Both the position numbers and the translations under genes were made by a program. Below the pieces are notes generated by a model. It was not told the origin of the DNA and searched no databases. It saw only the letters and a program-made list of their open reading frames with translations. From the NCBI RefSeq assembly GCF_024713975.1, contig NC_091100.1, positions 23,635,501 through 23,699,500 of the forward strand: a DNA stretch of 64,000 nucleotides, in the 5' to 3' direction. Shown one piece after another: positions 24,999 through 36,912 of the stretch; the first letter of the stretch is position 1; every line of letters starts with the position of its first letter. The stretch comes from Paralichthys olivaceus. Lineage: Eukaryota; Chordata; Actinopteri; Pleuronectiformes; Paralichthyidae.

Positions 24999-26462
24999 GA
25001 GCTGGTAGAGGAGAGCGAGTGCGAGAGAGAGGAGATGAGTCCCACCCCCACCCTTCCAACCGGTCACCATCACTACCTTCACTTCCTAGTGGACCTTCCT
25101 GTCCTGTGAACATTAATACTTCCCCTCTCGGTCAGTCAGCCGGCCTGTCAGCCCGCTGGCCAGTCAGTCAGTCAGTCAGTCCATCAGTGGCGTGGCAGGG
25201 CCTTTTTTCACCTGCCACTTCTCTAACCTCGCAACTTCTGGTCAGACTGGTCTTGTCCCACATCTGGGGACTCTGTGGAACAGCACACCACCTCTATGGG
25301 AGACCTCAATGCCTTCTCTGCAAAGCTCCACATCAGCTGTTTGCCTTTGTATATTTTAAACCAAATGTAAAAAAAGAATATGGCATTGAGATCAAGTTTT
25401 CAAAATGTTTGTTTTTCCTGATAAATTTGCTCCCCTCTTAAAACCCATCTTTCCATTGTTCAGTGTGGGTATGAGCTAAATGAGTGTAAAGCGTATTTGT
25501 GGGTATGCCAGTGTTCTTTTCCCTCTGACAGTAAACCAGAGGACCAGAGTTTTCTGTGTTGGTTAGGTAAGGACTGAACTCTCAGGGGACAAGGGGCCAT
25601 CCTATATATGTTACTTTTTATTTTGCAATGTCGTCACTAAATACACCCCACAAAGTTTGTCCAGTGTGGCACAGAGGGCCCCTATCTGTAGCTGAGACCC
25701 ATCATGTTCTTTCTTTTGGTGGGTGAAGGGGGTTTACTTTGTTTTCATGTCCTTCATTCCCAAACTATTTCCCGGTTCACTCTCCTCATTTCAGCTCGGC
25801 TACTGACTATTATTTGGGGGAAAACTTTTTTATTTTATTTAATTGCTTTCACAATGAGGTTTTTTTTTTGCTTTTTAATTTAGGACATGTCATTTTTAAT
25901 AATGTACCATGGTGCCCAGCTGTAGCCAGTTGGCCCTGTTGGGGCAGAGTTGGCCCTTGGATATACTCTCAGGCCTGGGATGGTTTTTGGAGCCAGTTCT
26001 GATAGGTCGCACTGCATTCATGCCTAATCAGAGATTCATTGTGGTTACTAAAGCGGACAGAGATTGGTACAGTTTCCTGGTCAGGTTGGTCTGAGAGAAG
26101 AGTCTGTTCTATCTGAGGCGGGTAGGGAACAGTTGCACAGCCCCACCTCTCACCCACACTGTACCTCCACCATCCCTTTTGGCTCTACCCAACACTCATA
26201 TTGCCACAGAGTTGCGTGTGCGTGCGTGCGTGTGTGAGTGTGTCTATGAGTGAGGTGTGAGCGTGCAGTGCTGAATGTTTGAATGGTGTAAAAATTGTGT
26301 GTGTGTTTGGCATGGAGGGGAGGCTTGAGTAGAGCAAGGTGATGGGTTTGACAGCTGTACAGTGGAAGGGGGAAACTAAAAAAATAAAGCATTCCATCAT
26401 ATCCAAATTGATGTGGTAAACGTAAACTGGTGGCCAATAAACAAAATACTAAAATAAGTTTG
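24999..26462 (+). other. p4hb 3'UTR
   Basis: About 1.4 kb from the stop to an AATAAA at 26436-26441. It includes a short (CAGT)n run near 25160-25180 and a TG-rich stretch near 26213-26250. No other AATAAA with a convincing downstream element precedes it. The long 3'UTR fits the family. Confidence 0.7.
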
Positions 26463-26751
26463 TCTTCAGTTTCTTTTCTTTTGTGTGTGTGTATCAAAGT
26501 GCCAGACTTAATTAGATGTCTGTAATACATCCAATGCATTTCTAATACACACTACATGCTAATTATCAAATGTCACCAGGGTAATGGGCTGAACTACGAT
26601 GGTGAACATGGTGAACCTTCTACCTGCTAAACAGCTGCATCTTTTAAGTTATCAATTAGCTCAAAACAGCTATGCTAACATAGCTGTAGGCTCTAGATAT
26701 CATGGCTGTCTGGATTCAGGGCCACAGATGGGATTTTAAAAATACTGACCT

Positions 26752-27155
26752 CATTTACTAGACTTTGCTATAATATACTAGACTTAAGTGTACTATGCTA
26801 TACTAGACTTAACTATATTAGAACTCTACAAGCCTTTGCTATACTAGACTTTACAACACTAAAAATATTAGACTTTGCTCTACTGTACTGGATAGTATCC
26901 TTACTCTCTTGTTGAGGGTTAAGGGCAGAGGATGTTGCACCTTGTTACGCCCAACAAGACAAATTGTGATTTATGAATATGGGCTATACAAATAAAATTT
27001 GTTTGACAGATGTCACTGCTACACTATACTAGACTTTACTATACAATGCCATGCTACACTAGACTTTGCTAAACTAAATTAGATTTTACGACATTAAACT
27101 TAACTATACTAGATTTTACTATACTATTGAAGAACCTTATATACTATACTAAGAA
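26752..27155. repeat. Degenerate 'ctatactagacttt' minisatellite
   Basis: Variants of tactagacttt / ctatactagact recur with a period near 15-30 bp. They are interrupted between about 26903 and 27008 by a retroposon tail and then continue. The array is imperfect, with no coding content. Confidence 0.75.
26903..27008 (+). mobile_element. 3' tail of a teleost retroposon (LINE/SINE type)
   Basis: The stretch 'gttgagggttaagggcagag' and onward through 'caccttgtta', 'gacaaattgtgatttatgaa' and 'gggctatacaaataaaattt' is a familiar 3' end. A second copy lies at 63048-63155 in the same orientation and ends in a TGATTGA-type simple tail. This copy is inserted inside the minisatellite at 26752-27155. Confidence 0.65.
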
Positions 27156-27297
27156 TCCAAAGGCCCTACCAGAATCAATATAATTGACACAAATGGTGAC
27201 CACTGAAAAAACCCAGAAAAAAACATCAAAGATGTGATATACTGCTCGTGTGGTGTCATCCAAGTGTAAGTAAGCCCTGACATACAAATGTGACGAG

Positions 27298-27430
27298 TTG
27301 AAACAGCATCATTTACACCATATTTTTTGTCTAAATGTCCTCTGATGTTCTCCTCTGAATCTGAGTTCGCACGTGGATCACAGAGGACATTTAGGCTAAA
27401 ACATGGTGTAAATGAAACCGTTTCAAGTTG
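27298..27430. repeat. Fold-back (inverted repeat) element
   Basis: The left arm (about 27298-27348, containing 'catttacaccat' and 'taaatgtcctctg') is mirrored by the right arm (about 27376-27428, containing 'cagaggacattta' and 'atggtgtaaatg'). Arms are about 50 nt with a loop of about 30 nt. It could be a small palindromic MITE. It lies about 870 nt upstream of ppp1r27. Confidence 0.7.
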
Positions 27431-28044
27431 CTGATATTGTTACAGTGACTTGCAAACATTTTCTGTGTGGTTTAAAAATTGCCATCAAAATTTCCCAGAG
27501 CTCAGTGTGACGTCTTCAAACTTTTTCTTTTTAACAGTTAAAACACGCTTTATCTAATTTAACACAAAGAAAAACATAGAATCCTAACATCTAAAAAGCC
27601 TGAATGACATGATCATTTTCCCTGTATGATGATGAAGCAAACCATAGAGTCATAGAGTCATTTAGAAATGATCAGTACCCTTCCTGTATCTCACATCAGA
27701 GACTAACATAGTACTGAGTAAGAACACCACAGCCTCTTTGACTGTTTATGTCAACAACCTAAACAGCACTTCACCTCTCCATGCCCTCACAGTTGGCACC
27801 AACACGCTCTGGCAGTTATCCCCCTTTATACTGTATGGTGTTTACTAGAAGGCCCCAGCCTCCCCCTCCCTCTGACCAGGGTGGATGTCACCACTATCTT
27901 AAAGAGCTCAGCATCTGAGTATGTGGAGGGGGACAGCAGAGGTTACTGGCTGTCATGTCTTCAGACGTGAGCTGTCTCACAGGGGGGGCCTGACTAGTCC
28001 TGACCAGTGGGCTACTCATCTTCCAGGGCTCGTCACTGAAGCTA

Positions 28045-28110
28045 AGCCTCTTAAAATAGACAGACAGAGAGTATAAAGAGACCCACCAGCCCTCAGAGCA
28101 ACAGCTCCAA
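28045..28110 (+). promoter_or_regulatory. Putative ppp1r27 core promoter
   Basis: TATAAA at 28072-28077 would place transcription start near 28105, giving a 5'UTR of about 190 nt before the ATG at 28297. About 20 nt upstream, CTTAAAATAG (28049-28058) differs by one base from the MEF2 consensus YTAWWWWTAR. This would suit a muscle gene. Based on sequence motifs only. Confidence 0.45.
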
Positions 28111-28296
28111 CATCGATACACTGAACAGCAAGAGGATATCTGACTGATCTTTCTGCAGGTCCGCAACTGACCTCTCTCAGAAAATCTGCTCTGATCTCTA
28201 AGATTTGAAGGAAGTCAAACTTCATTGTTGTAGGGGTCTTGTCGGAATTTACCAGATTTTTCTGCAACAACTAAGGGAAGACTGAATTTGACCAGG

Positions 28297-29520
28297 ATGA
28301 AGTATCAGTGCCCTGTGTCCCAGACCATGGGAGTTAAGACTTACGCCACGGACTGTGGAGTCCCAGTCAGCTGCAAGAGCTCTGCTTCTCTGAAGCAGAC
28401 CCGCAGTGTCCACTTCCCCAATGATATCGTTTTTCAGGACTACGTGCGACACGGCGAGCTGGAGAGGATTGGACGTTTCATGCGAACCAGTAGAGTCACC
28501 CTGGACACCATCTACCACTCTGGTGAGCCCCATGAAACAACCATAACACTGATCTGCAGTTAAGAGATCTTGATGTTAGACGACAAACATCTTGTTCAAA
28601 ACTAATTTTCCCTCTTTATGCAGGTATGGCTGCCATTCATGAGTCTGTCCTGTCTGGGAACCTGGAGTGTGTGAAACTGCTGGTCCACCACGGAGCAGAT
28701 ATCCTCCAGAGAGACGAGGAGGGATGGACCCCTCTGCACATGGCCTGCAGCGACGGCTTCCCACACATTGCACGGTAAGCATCCAGTCTTTTTTTTATAT
28801 TAAACACTCAAAAGGTCAGAAGAAAATCAAATCTCTATTTCACTGTAGAGTGAGACTGTAATTTAGACACTTATGAAAACTGTAGAGAAGGGTCGAGGTC
28901 AGCAAAAGTTTCATTATAGAGAAATATCTATAAAGGTTAGCTGACATCAGCAAGCAAAACCTACCGGTCATACATAAGCAATGTCAGAATGTATTCTGAA
29001 CTGAGCAGTGCTGTTTTATTTCTTATGATTTCAACCTCGTTTTGTAAGGAGAAACATGTGCTAGTTTATTTTAAAACACACAAAGTTTAATTTTTTTGTC
29101 TTAACAAGGTGGGAAACAAAGGTGTTGCTGATGATGACACTTATTCTTCCTATAATTAAGCCATTGGAGGCAACTTACACATTACATGTTTAAACTATGG
29201 CAAGCACATACCAACACACACACATTGGCTGCACAGCTCTCCTATGCCATAGAGGTAAGGGAAGCTGGAGGATCTCCTGCATTCTTGTACCTCACTGACC
29301 TTCCTGACACTGAAGCATGGTAGAAACTCGCATTGAGTTTACCAATGTGGCAAATCAGCAAGATTTGATCCTTTTATTTATACTGTTTCCTCTCAGCTAC
29401 CTTCTGTCGCTGGGTGCTGACCCAGAGCTGGAGAACGACTGCGGGGAGAAGCCGGCTGACCTCATCGACCCGGACAACAAGGAGCTGCTGGAGCTCTTCG
29501 GGCTGGCTGTGAACGACTAA
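28297..29520 (+). CDS. ppp1r27: Protein phosphatase 1 regulatory subunit 27 (dysferlin-interacting protein 1)
   Basis: Small ankyrin-repeat protein that binds and inhibits protein phosphatase 1 and is known in muscle as a dysferlin interactor. Exons 28297-28522, 28624-28774 and 29397-29520 join in phase to give 166 aa. An RVxF-type PP1 docking motif, RSVHF, lies at residues 36-40 just before FPNDIVFQDYVRHGELE. Two ankyrin repeats follow (about residues 76-105 and 109-138: GNLECVKLLVHHGADI and GWTPLHMACSDGFPHIARYL). The end (DLIDPDNKELLELF) matches the mammalian family. It lies directly downstream of p4hb in the same orientation, as these genes are neighbours on human 17q25. Confidence 0.95.
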
Positions 29521-30076
29521 ATGCTTTTAAAGCCACAAACGTATCGTACACCTGACGCCCAGACGTCTGACTGCACTGCAGCCATGGACAGAAGAGGCCA
29601 CGTCAGCCCAGCATCCTGATTTTGTGAGCTGCCTCAGCTCAGGAGGTCAAGGACCATGGATGCCTGGTGGAAGGAGAACGGACAGAGACAGTAGGCTGCC
29701 TCCAGAGTGGAGTGAACTTTTGCCGGAAGCGGCTCCTCTCTGATCCCTAGATCAGAGATGTATGTGTCCTATGAGCACTTCAGATCCTTTTATACTGTGA
29801 ACTGAATGAATCGCTTGATGTGGAGTTGATGATGTTATTTGGCCTGTCACTGGAATTCAGAGGGCTTGTGAATGTTGTGAAAGCTGAAACTGTTGTTGCT
29901 GCTCCTCTGTCTGCTAAGATTAGAACAAACAAACAGGCTTGTGCTGTCTGACTTGGTAACACATTAGTTTACAGTTAATCAGGACTTTTTTCTATTTTTG
30001 CCTCTACATGTTTCAGTTGATTAACTGTATTCACTTTTAAATGTTTGTAAATGACTTTTTATACGTTGCTTTTTTA

Positions 30077-30082
30077 AATAAA
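30077..30082 (+). terminator. ppp1r27 poly(A) signal
   Basis: AATAAA about 560 nt after the stop codon. Confidence 0.65.
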
Positions 30083-30925
30083 CTTCATCTACCATTTCTT
30101 TCATTTAGTGTATGCATAGTGTGTGACAACCTAACTAGTGCTGCAATGAACACTTGAATAAAGCATCAGAATCACTTTCAGTCAGTTCACAATGAAACAG
30201 GAAGAACATCATAAACATGAAACCTCCAGCTACAGACTCAGTCAACAACCCTAATCAGGGTTATTATGACCAATGGACCAAATGTGTTGGTTTTACTGCA
30301 AGTGATACTTTCATCCTCAGACACTCAAAGGGATAAAATGCTCTCTGAAGCAGATCTTAACTTCTCAAAGGATTGAGGACAAACCAACAAAGCAGTGTAG
30401 GAATGAAATGAAACCTACAGAAATTTACTTTTTGCATCAACAAAACAAGAAGTGAATATGTATAATGTGTTTGGTTTCAAAGCCAGAGAGAAACGTGACC
30501 TACTTCAGCAAATCGACAGCATCACACTTCCATATGTGCAGTATATGAATGTAAGAGCAGCCTCAGCAACTACTGGTTGAATAAATTGTCCCCATTTTCT
30601 AACATGTTCACTTTCTATGGTTGATGTCAAATATGTCTGCCAAAAATGTACAAACATATGACAAAAGGAACATTCTGAACCAGATATAAAGTACCCAGTA
30701 AGTGCCTCTTCAGAGTCATTACTGAAAACACAAAACAAAGTAGTTAATCTCATCAAAAAGGATTAAAGTCAGAATCAATCAGCTGCAAACTGAAATTCAG
30801 GTCATATGATTCCAAACTGCAGCCACAGGGGCTTCTGGGAAACTCTGGTAGTCAGCCACACTGATGGAACACTCAAATGCATCATGCAAAGTGACGGGCA
30901 CAGACTGAATGTGTAGTTTTTTTTT

Positions 30926-30931
30926 TTTATT
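30926..30931 (-). terminator. anapc11 poly(A) signal
   Basis: TTTATT on the + strand, that is AATAAA on the minus strand, about 180 nt beyond the anapc11 stop. It adjoins a T run that belongs to the + strand view. ppp1r27 and anapc11 are therefore convergent, with about 800 nt between their ends. That gap (30100-30900) shows nothing recognisable. Confidence 0.5.
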
Positions 30932-31111
30932 CAATTACATATCTCTATTAAGAAAATGCAATATATTCCAAATGTCCTTGGCATTTGATCCGATGAACAA
31001 GTACAAAAACATTATTTAAACACATTATTTACAGCTGAAACAGAAATGGAACATGTGAACAGGCTTCTGTGAAAGTCTATGTGGGCGGACCGCAGCACCA
31101 CCTCTGTTGGT

Positions 31112-32663
31112 TCACTCCTTGAACTTCCACTCCTGACGGCACATGGGGCACTGCTGCTGGACCTGCTGCGAGTTCAGCCATTTCAAGATGCAGTGCATGT
31201 GGAAACAATGGGAGCACTGACCCCAGACCAGCGGACAGTCATCTCCAGGCACTTTGCCTGCAAAAGATGTTTCATATTACAGTTCGAACTTAAGAGCGGA
31301 TGGTGTTTCACTTTACTTAAAAAGATACTGAGAAATAAGCTCAGGTCTCTAATTGGATATAAAAGTGGCCTTTAAAACTGCATGATTATAGTTTGGATAT
31401 TTTGACATTGACAGCAGATCCTTGACCCAGTGGAGGTGGTGGAGAACCAATCTGACCTCCTGCAGGACACCATCACTTTACTGGGCAGCTCCTTCAGTGG
31501 CTGATTCTGATTCAACCAGTGTCTGAAGGACAGGTATCACACTTTGCTCCTTCCTGCTGCTGTCAGACTGTCCAATCTGCTCCCAGTCAACCACAGGCTC
31601 CTAATATACCACACTCAGCTTGTAGTAACACTAGTGTAACTGTGCAATGCTCATTTTCTATCTGTCCAATTTCAATAACTTATGTATGCAATTGTGTTAC
31701 ATTGTATATATTCCATTCAGTGTATATATCATTCCTATGCTTTATATCCTTATGTATTACTTTTACTGATGTTTCCATTTTACTATCTTCTTTGTAGCTA
31801 TAACATGTCTGCAAGTCCAGTTTCAGAAGATTTTACAGTAGAAATCACTTGAAACTTGACATGTGGACAGAGGGCATCTCCATGAACAAGAGTGAGGGGA
31901 AATATCTTCACCTCACCTCTCAAGGATTTAAACAAAACAATATATAATATGAGCAACTTATGAAAGCTATAATGAAAAGTCAGCAGACTTTCACATTCAT
32001 TTTCTCAAACGTTCAACATTAAACTAACTTGAAACTCTACATACAGACAGTGGGGGTCACCATGAACAAGAGTGAGGTGTAGAATCTTTGTCACCTCTCA
32101 AGGATTTATGAAAATAATATAAATACAAGCAAGTTATGAATGATGTAATGAAAAGAAGCAAACAATCGCTTAGATCAGGGCTTTTCAAAGTGTGGGGCGC
32201 GCCTCCCCTAGGGGGCGCCAGAGTTCTTCGGAGGAGGGCGCGATTGTAGTGATGTGATATGTTAAAAAAAAAAGTACAGATGTTTGAAATGTGTAAAACA
32301 AGATGTTATAAAAGTACAGATGTTTGAAATGTGTAAAAACAGATGTTATAAAGTACAGATGTTTGAAATGTGTAAAAACAGATGTTATAAAGTACAGAAT
32401 GTGTAAAAATGTGTTCAACAACCATTTTTTAAATATGAATGGAGGGGGGGGGGGGGGCTTGATTGTCTTAAAAACGTAATATAATATTCCATTTCATTAT
32501 ACTTTTGAATTCATTGACACATAAATAATCTGAGCACGTCTCTCTCATACTCACAGTCCGGACAGCAGCCATTGAAGGGCATCCTGCAGATCCCACAGTT
32601 TTCATCGTTGGCCACCCAGAGCCAGGAGGCCACCCCGTTCCACTGCCGGATCTTCACCTTCAT
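31112..32663 (-). CDS. anapc11: Anaphase-promoting complex subunit 11 (RING-H2 finger)
   Basis: Catalytic RING subunit of the APC/C ubiquitin ligase, which docks E2 enzymes for cell-cycle substrate ubiquitination. Coding exons on the minus strand are 32663-32555 (ATG at 32663) and 31257-31112 (TGA). The codon for a zinc-binding Cys is split as T|GC across the intron. The product is 84 aa, the same length as human. It starts [16 protein letters not shown], then [15 protein letters not shown], then [20 protein letters not shown], and ends [12 protein letters not shown]. The zinc ligands of the expanded RING-H2 are all present. An acceptor just before the ATG (tgtcag at 32672-32677) implies a separate 5'UTR exon, probably near 32.8 kb. 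Confidence 0.97.
31400..31620 (+). mobile_element. LINE ORF2 C-terminal fragment in anapc11 intron
   Basis: Translation gives [19 protein letters not shown], then two stops, then [15 protein letters not shown]. This is the C-terminal block found downstream of reverse transcriptase in a common fish non-LTR retrotransposon family. It is dead (stops, short length). A related fragment lies at 34020-34240. Confidence 0.6.
31810..32165. repeat. Tandem repeat, unit about 170 bp (about two copies)
   Basis: Two successive units carry 'ccatgaacaagagtgagg', 'cacctctcaaggattta' and 'cttatgaaagctataatgaa' or close variants at matching spacing. A third diverged unit occurs 3.5 kb away at 35565-35737. Non-coding, inside the anapc11 intron. 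Confidence 0.75.
32172..32460. repeat. hAT-like end motif, 39-bp minisatellite and G run
   Basis: 'caaagtgtggggcgcgcctc', directly followed by 'ccctagggggcgcc', resembles the subterminal sequence of fish hAT-type elements. It is followed by about 3.5 copies of a 39-bp unit (tacagatgtttgaaatgtgt, then aaaaacagatgttataaag) between 32265 and 32412, then a run of G at about 32443-32457. All inside the anapc11 intron. Confidence 0.6.
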
Positions 32664-34019
32664 CCTGCGGGTCTGACAGGAGCAGAAAACAGTCAGCACG
32701 CTCCTGCTTCAGCCACAGCAGCCGACGTTAGCATGTAAGCTAACATTGGTAAGTTCCGTTCTAGCTTCTCTACCTCGTAGCTGTCCACAAATTTCAACCA
32801 ACTCACCAGGCGACGTCTCTTGATCTCCAACACGACTTAACTTGTTGGATGTGTTTGGAAGATAAAAAGCATTTTGTGTCCGGTTGAATGTTCATCAGCT
32901 GGAGTACCGGGGGGGAGGAAGAGCCTCTTCTTCTACTGTTCAGATTGAGCTCCAAAAGGCTGCATGCTGGGAAAAGAAACACTGCCACCTTCAGTCCGTT
33001 TTGGTAAAAGCCGCTTGTGCCCAAGGAACTGAAAATAGCAATAATATAGTTTATGCTTTACTCTACAGCTTATATACATTATAATGCTAACCTGCTAACC
33101 TTGTTACTTTGCCATGCTATGTATTTTACAAAGACACATACACAAAACACCCTGATGTATATAAATAGAGTAATGTTTGCTCCATGAAGCAGCTCCAACA
33201 TTAAAACCACCACCTGTTGACTACAGTGAGTACATTTACTCATGTAAGAGGAATTGTGAGATCCAGGTTTCAGTCAAAGAGGATCTGAAACAATTCTCAT
33301 TATAAATATGGACTATTTAACATATAGGACTATTTACTAACAAACTGCAGCGGACTGTAGCTAACTTGTGTTCATTAAGTTGTAATATATATAATAATAA
33401 TAATTTAAAAATAGCAGTAACATAGAAAAAAGTATGCCACACCAATACAAATTGAAATGTATGTCTTGAGACTTTCTAGAGTTGGGTAACTGAAGGAATG
33501 GTGGATGGAATTATTTTAAAATATCTTACCTACATGAATACATATGTACATGCCTTATTTTTTGATGTTTTTATCAGAAAAGTAGTTCTGCACATGTGCG
33601 CTGGACTCAACCTCATGTTATTCCAATAATGACAGAGCCAATAACATTACTTACATTCCCAATCAGTCCAGTTAGAATTAGGAGTGGGTGTTGTGCCGAT
33701 ATATGACACTGGTTGCCATGATGAGATAAATCTGCCATTTTACACCAGAATCCAAGCTCATTATTCATATAATGGACTGGATTCACAGGACAACACAATA
33801 CAATCAATCGGCTATTGATTTCAAGTTTGTGCAAAGTGCAAACATCAGGGGAGAGGACCATCTTATATCCACTCTTGTTAATATGTGGTGTTTACTGAGT
33901 GTAGTACCATCTCTGCTCTGTTCACTCAAAGCTTCATATTTGAATTGATAAAAAGTGTTTTGTGTGATAACTGAGGAGGCTCACCTTTATAGAACACAGT
34001 GGGAAACCCTGCAGGTCTT

Positions 34020-34240
34020 CCATCTTCTTTGGAGTAGTTTACTGGTGCGGCAGCATTTCTACTACTGACAGGAAGAGACTGGATAGACTGATTAGGAGGG
34101 CCAGCTCGGTCCTGAGATAACCCCTTTCTACCATAGACTGTGCTTTCTACCCAGTGGAGGTGATGGGACAGAGGAGGAGATTCTGTCATCTGATGGACAA
34201 CCAGTCCCACCCCCTTAAGGACACCATCAAAGCACTGGTG
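34020..34240 (+). mobile_element. LINE ORF2 C-terminal fragment
   Basis: One frame reads VVYWCGSISTTDRKRLDRL, then IRRASSVL, a stop, then YPVEVMGQRRRFCHLMDN and SHPLKDTIKAL. This is the conserved tail after the reverse transcriptase of a fish non-LTR retrotransposon. It has a stop and is truncated on both sides. Same family and orientation as 31400-31620. Confidence 0.65.
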
Positions 34241-35564
34241 TTTTCAGTTTTCTTGATTTTCATGGGGCAGACCAACCCTCGCTCCAGAGAAGGCCCGTTG
34301 TTGTTTTTTGTGACCTGAAGGCCATAGTAGTGTCTCCTCCATGCATGACGGGTGGTTTTCAGTTGGTTGCAATATGCAACATCACCACTAGGTGCCACAA
34401 AGGACCACATGAACCATTCAAACATTTTAACATATTATAACGTTGAAACTGAATACAATACATGCGACTTTTGAATACATGATTATTTTCAAACGTACAA
34501 TGCATTTATTTCTTTAAAGTACAGTTACTTGTGTTTTAGACATTGTGTATTGCATTTATAGAACATGTAATGCCTTCAGTCCACCAGTTACCTCGAAAGA
34601 GTAGCTTTCACGTTCTGCAAATGAATTTTATATGGTTATAGTATGACTTCCACACAACCTGGTTAAAAAGAATAAAGGAAATATTTTAGCTTTAACATTG
34701 TCTCAGGGTTAGGGATAGTAAGACCCTCTACAGATCTTCCTGAGTTATAGAATATTCAACACAGATAAACATGTAAATCAATACAAAATGTGTTATATGC
34801 AACATTTACTCATTAGGTGGCTGCACTGATGGCAATAGCCTACTAATAGTACTGTCATTGGAAGTAGAGGTTGAAGTAGAACAAGAAAACAGGGAAGGTA
34901 ATGTGTGTTTAGTGGCTTGTTAATTACATTAAAAGTTTTAAAAATGAAAAGACAAAAATATCTAAAACAAAGTCACAAAGTATATCATAGTTGTGTTGAC
35001 ATCAGTAACAGCAGTTGTGTACGTATAAGCTTTTCAGAAGTGGTCTGTGTTGTTCTAAATACAATATTAAGATAAAAGAAAACTTTATTGACTTTTTCAG
35101 TGAAATGGCTCAAAACGACTGAATTTATATATTTTATGAAATATTTTCTTCTTGACATGAAATCCTATAATTTCAATATGACAACAGTTCATGACTTCTG
35201 TCCCTTGCCTCTTTTTTTGTCACATAACACATCGGTCCAAATAAAACAGGGTCAGTACAACCTCTATATCCGGGTATTTGCCATGAAAATGACAAACTCA
35301 ATCTTTTAAACTTAGAATGATCTGTTGAAGAGAAGTCTGTCTCACCAGTCTGATTAATGCATTTAACTATATTTTGACACTCTTCTCTCACAGTCATATC
35401 TGGGAAATATTAGAAGTCTGTCTTGGGAAGAGAAAAGCAGGCGTCATTAAAATAATGTGCTTGTTGTGACAAGAGTCATCATCATGAAGGTGAAATTTGA
35501 GAGTTAAAACATTTAAAATAAAGGGCTGAGCTTACCTTTGTAGAGGAAGTTATGTGTCCATAAT

Positions 35565-35737
35565 ATATACAATTCTTTGTCACCTATCAATGATTTATTT
35601 CAGATTAAATTTATATTTAATAGGTTAATGCCATAGTAACAAGAAGCTGACTTTACCTTGATGTTCTCAAACTTTCTACAGTAAAATCTTTTAAAACATG
35701 ATATAAAGACAGTGGGGGTCACCATGAACAAAAGTGA
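35565..35737. repeat. Diverged third unit of the 170-bp repeat
   Basis: Shares 'ttctttgtcacct', 'gttctcaaac' and 'gacagtgggggtcaccatga' with 31995-32100. It is cut off on its right by the inverted-repeat element that starts at 35738. Confidence 0.6.
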
Positions 35738-36214
35738 GGTTATTATAGTTTTGAAATGTTCATTAGTTTTTATTTTTATTTAGTATTCAGTTTGCTTTTT
35801 TATTTCAGTTTAGTTTTAGTTAGTTCAACAAGAGATTTTGTAGTTTTAGTTTAGTTTTTATTTTGAGGAATCAACTAGTTTCAGTTTAGTTTTTATTAGT
35901 TTTAGTTTTTCCTGCTATTAAGAGAAAGCCTTGACTTGTAGAAGCTGAAAAAGGATGAAACAATGTGTGACACCAAGTATGGTTTATCAAGTCCTTTAAT
36001 TTCATTCTTTAACCATCACCTGCAGGACAGGCAGTAATCGAGGGAGAAAACGAAAACGAAGCTGAATTTATCTGCAATTCAGTTTAGTTTTAGTTAGTTT
36101 TGCATTGTTCATTGTAGTTTTCGTTTTTTTTTGTAATTGTCGTTTTTATTTTTATTACAGTTAACCAAATTATTTTTTCATTGCTAGTTTTAGTCTTCGT
36201 TTACTATAATAACC
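35738..36214. mobile_element. MITE with 'ggttattatag' terminal inverted repeats
   Basis: Begins GGTTATTATAG and ends CTATAATAACC, a perfect 11-bp inverted pair. The interior is dominated by 'agttttagtttagttttta'-type T-rich repeats on both sides, and by their complement near 36050. This pattern is a familiar short non-autonomous element in fish. Length is about 477 bp with no coding content. Confidence 0.7.
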
Positions 36215-36912
36215 TTGGTTCTGTATACGGGTACTAAATTGGTACCGGGGTACTGATGCATTTAAATGGTACTATACAGCGCTTGGATAAGACCGGTACT
36301 TTTTTTTTTTTTACGTCGCCGCGTGACGTCACCGCGTTGTAATTAGAGCCGAAGCGAGTGAGCGCGCAGCAAACGGAGCAGGAGTCTGGCGACAGAGAGA
36401 GAGATAAAGGAGAGAAAGAGAGAGAGAGAGAGAGACTGGAGCAGGGAGAGACAGCAGCTGCTGCAACTCGTAGATAAACCAGGTGCACGAAGTGCTACAT
36501 GGAATTACTTCCGCTTGAGAACAAATGAGCACGGTGAAGCCATTAACACTGATGCACCACTGTGCAAACGGTGTTACTAAACATGTGCGGCCAACTTTGC
36601 AAAACACTTGAAGGACAAGCACCCAGACCTGCACAAGGAGATCAGAGAACGACAGGTAATGATACACAATAAAATAAAAAGCCACGGTCAGTGCTAAAAG
36701 CAAGCGACGCCAGCCCCCTTCACTCTCCACTAAAGTAGCTCTGGAAAAACTGTAAGCCTGTCTTTGTGGTATTTTATTTTCATAACTGATGCATAATGTT
36801 ATGGTTCTAAGATTTTCTATTAAAGTAAAGTCGATAATGACACTTTTTGTGTTCTCTTTTTATTTGGAAAAGTACCGAAATACTTGTTGGTACCACTGGT
36901 ACAACACTAGTC
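36215..36912 (+). mobile_element. hAT-family transposon remnant with BED zinc-finger coding segment
   Basis: The ends are rich in GGTACC/GTACC motifs (ggtaccggggtac on the left, ggtaccactggtacaac on the right). Around 36490-36655 one frame reads SATWNYFRLRTNEHGEAIN, then TDAPLCKRCY, then a stop, then AANFAKHLKDKHPDLHKEI. This is a BED zinc finger (W-N-Y-F, Cys-x2-Cys, His-x4-His) typical of hAT transposases, broken by a TAA and a small deletion between the zinc ligand pairs. The rest of the transposase is absent. A perfect CRE palindrome TGACGTCA lies at 36324-36331. Exact element ends are approximate. Confidence 0.6.
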
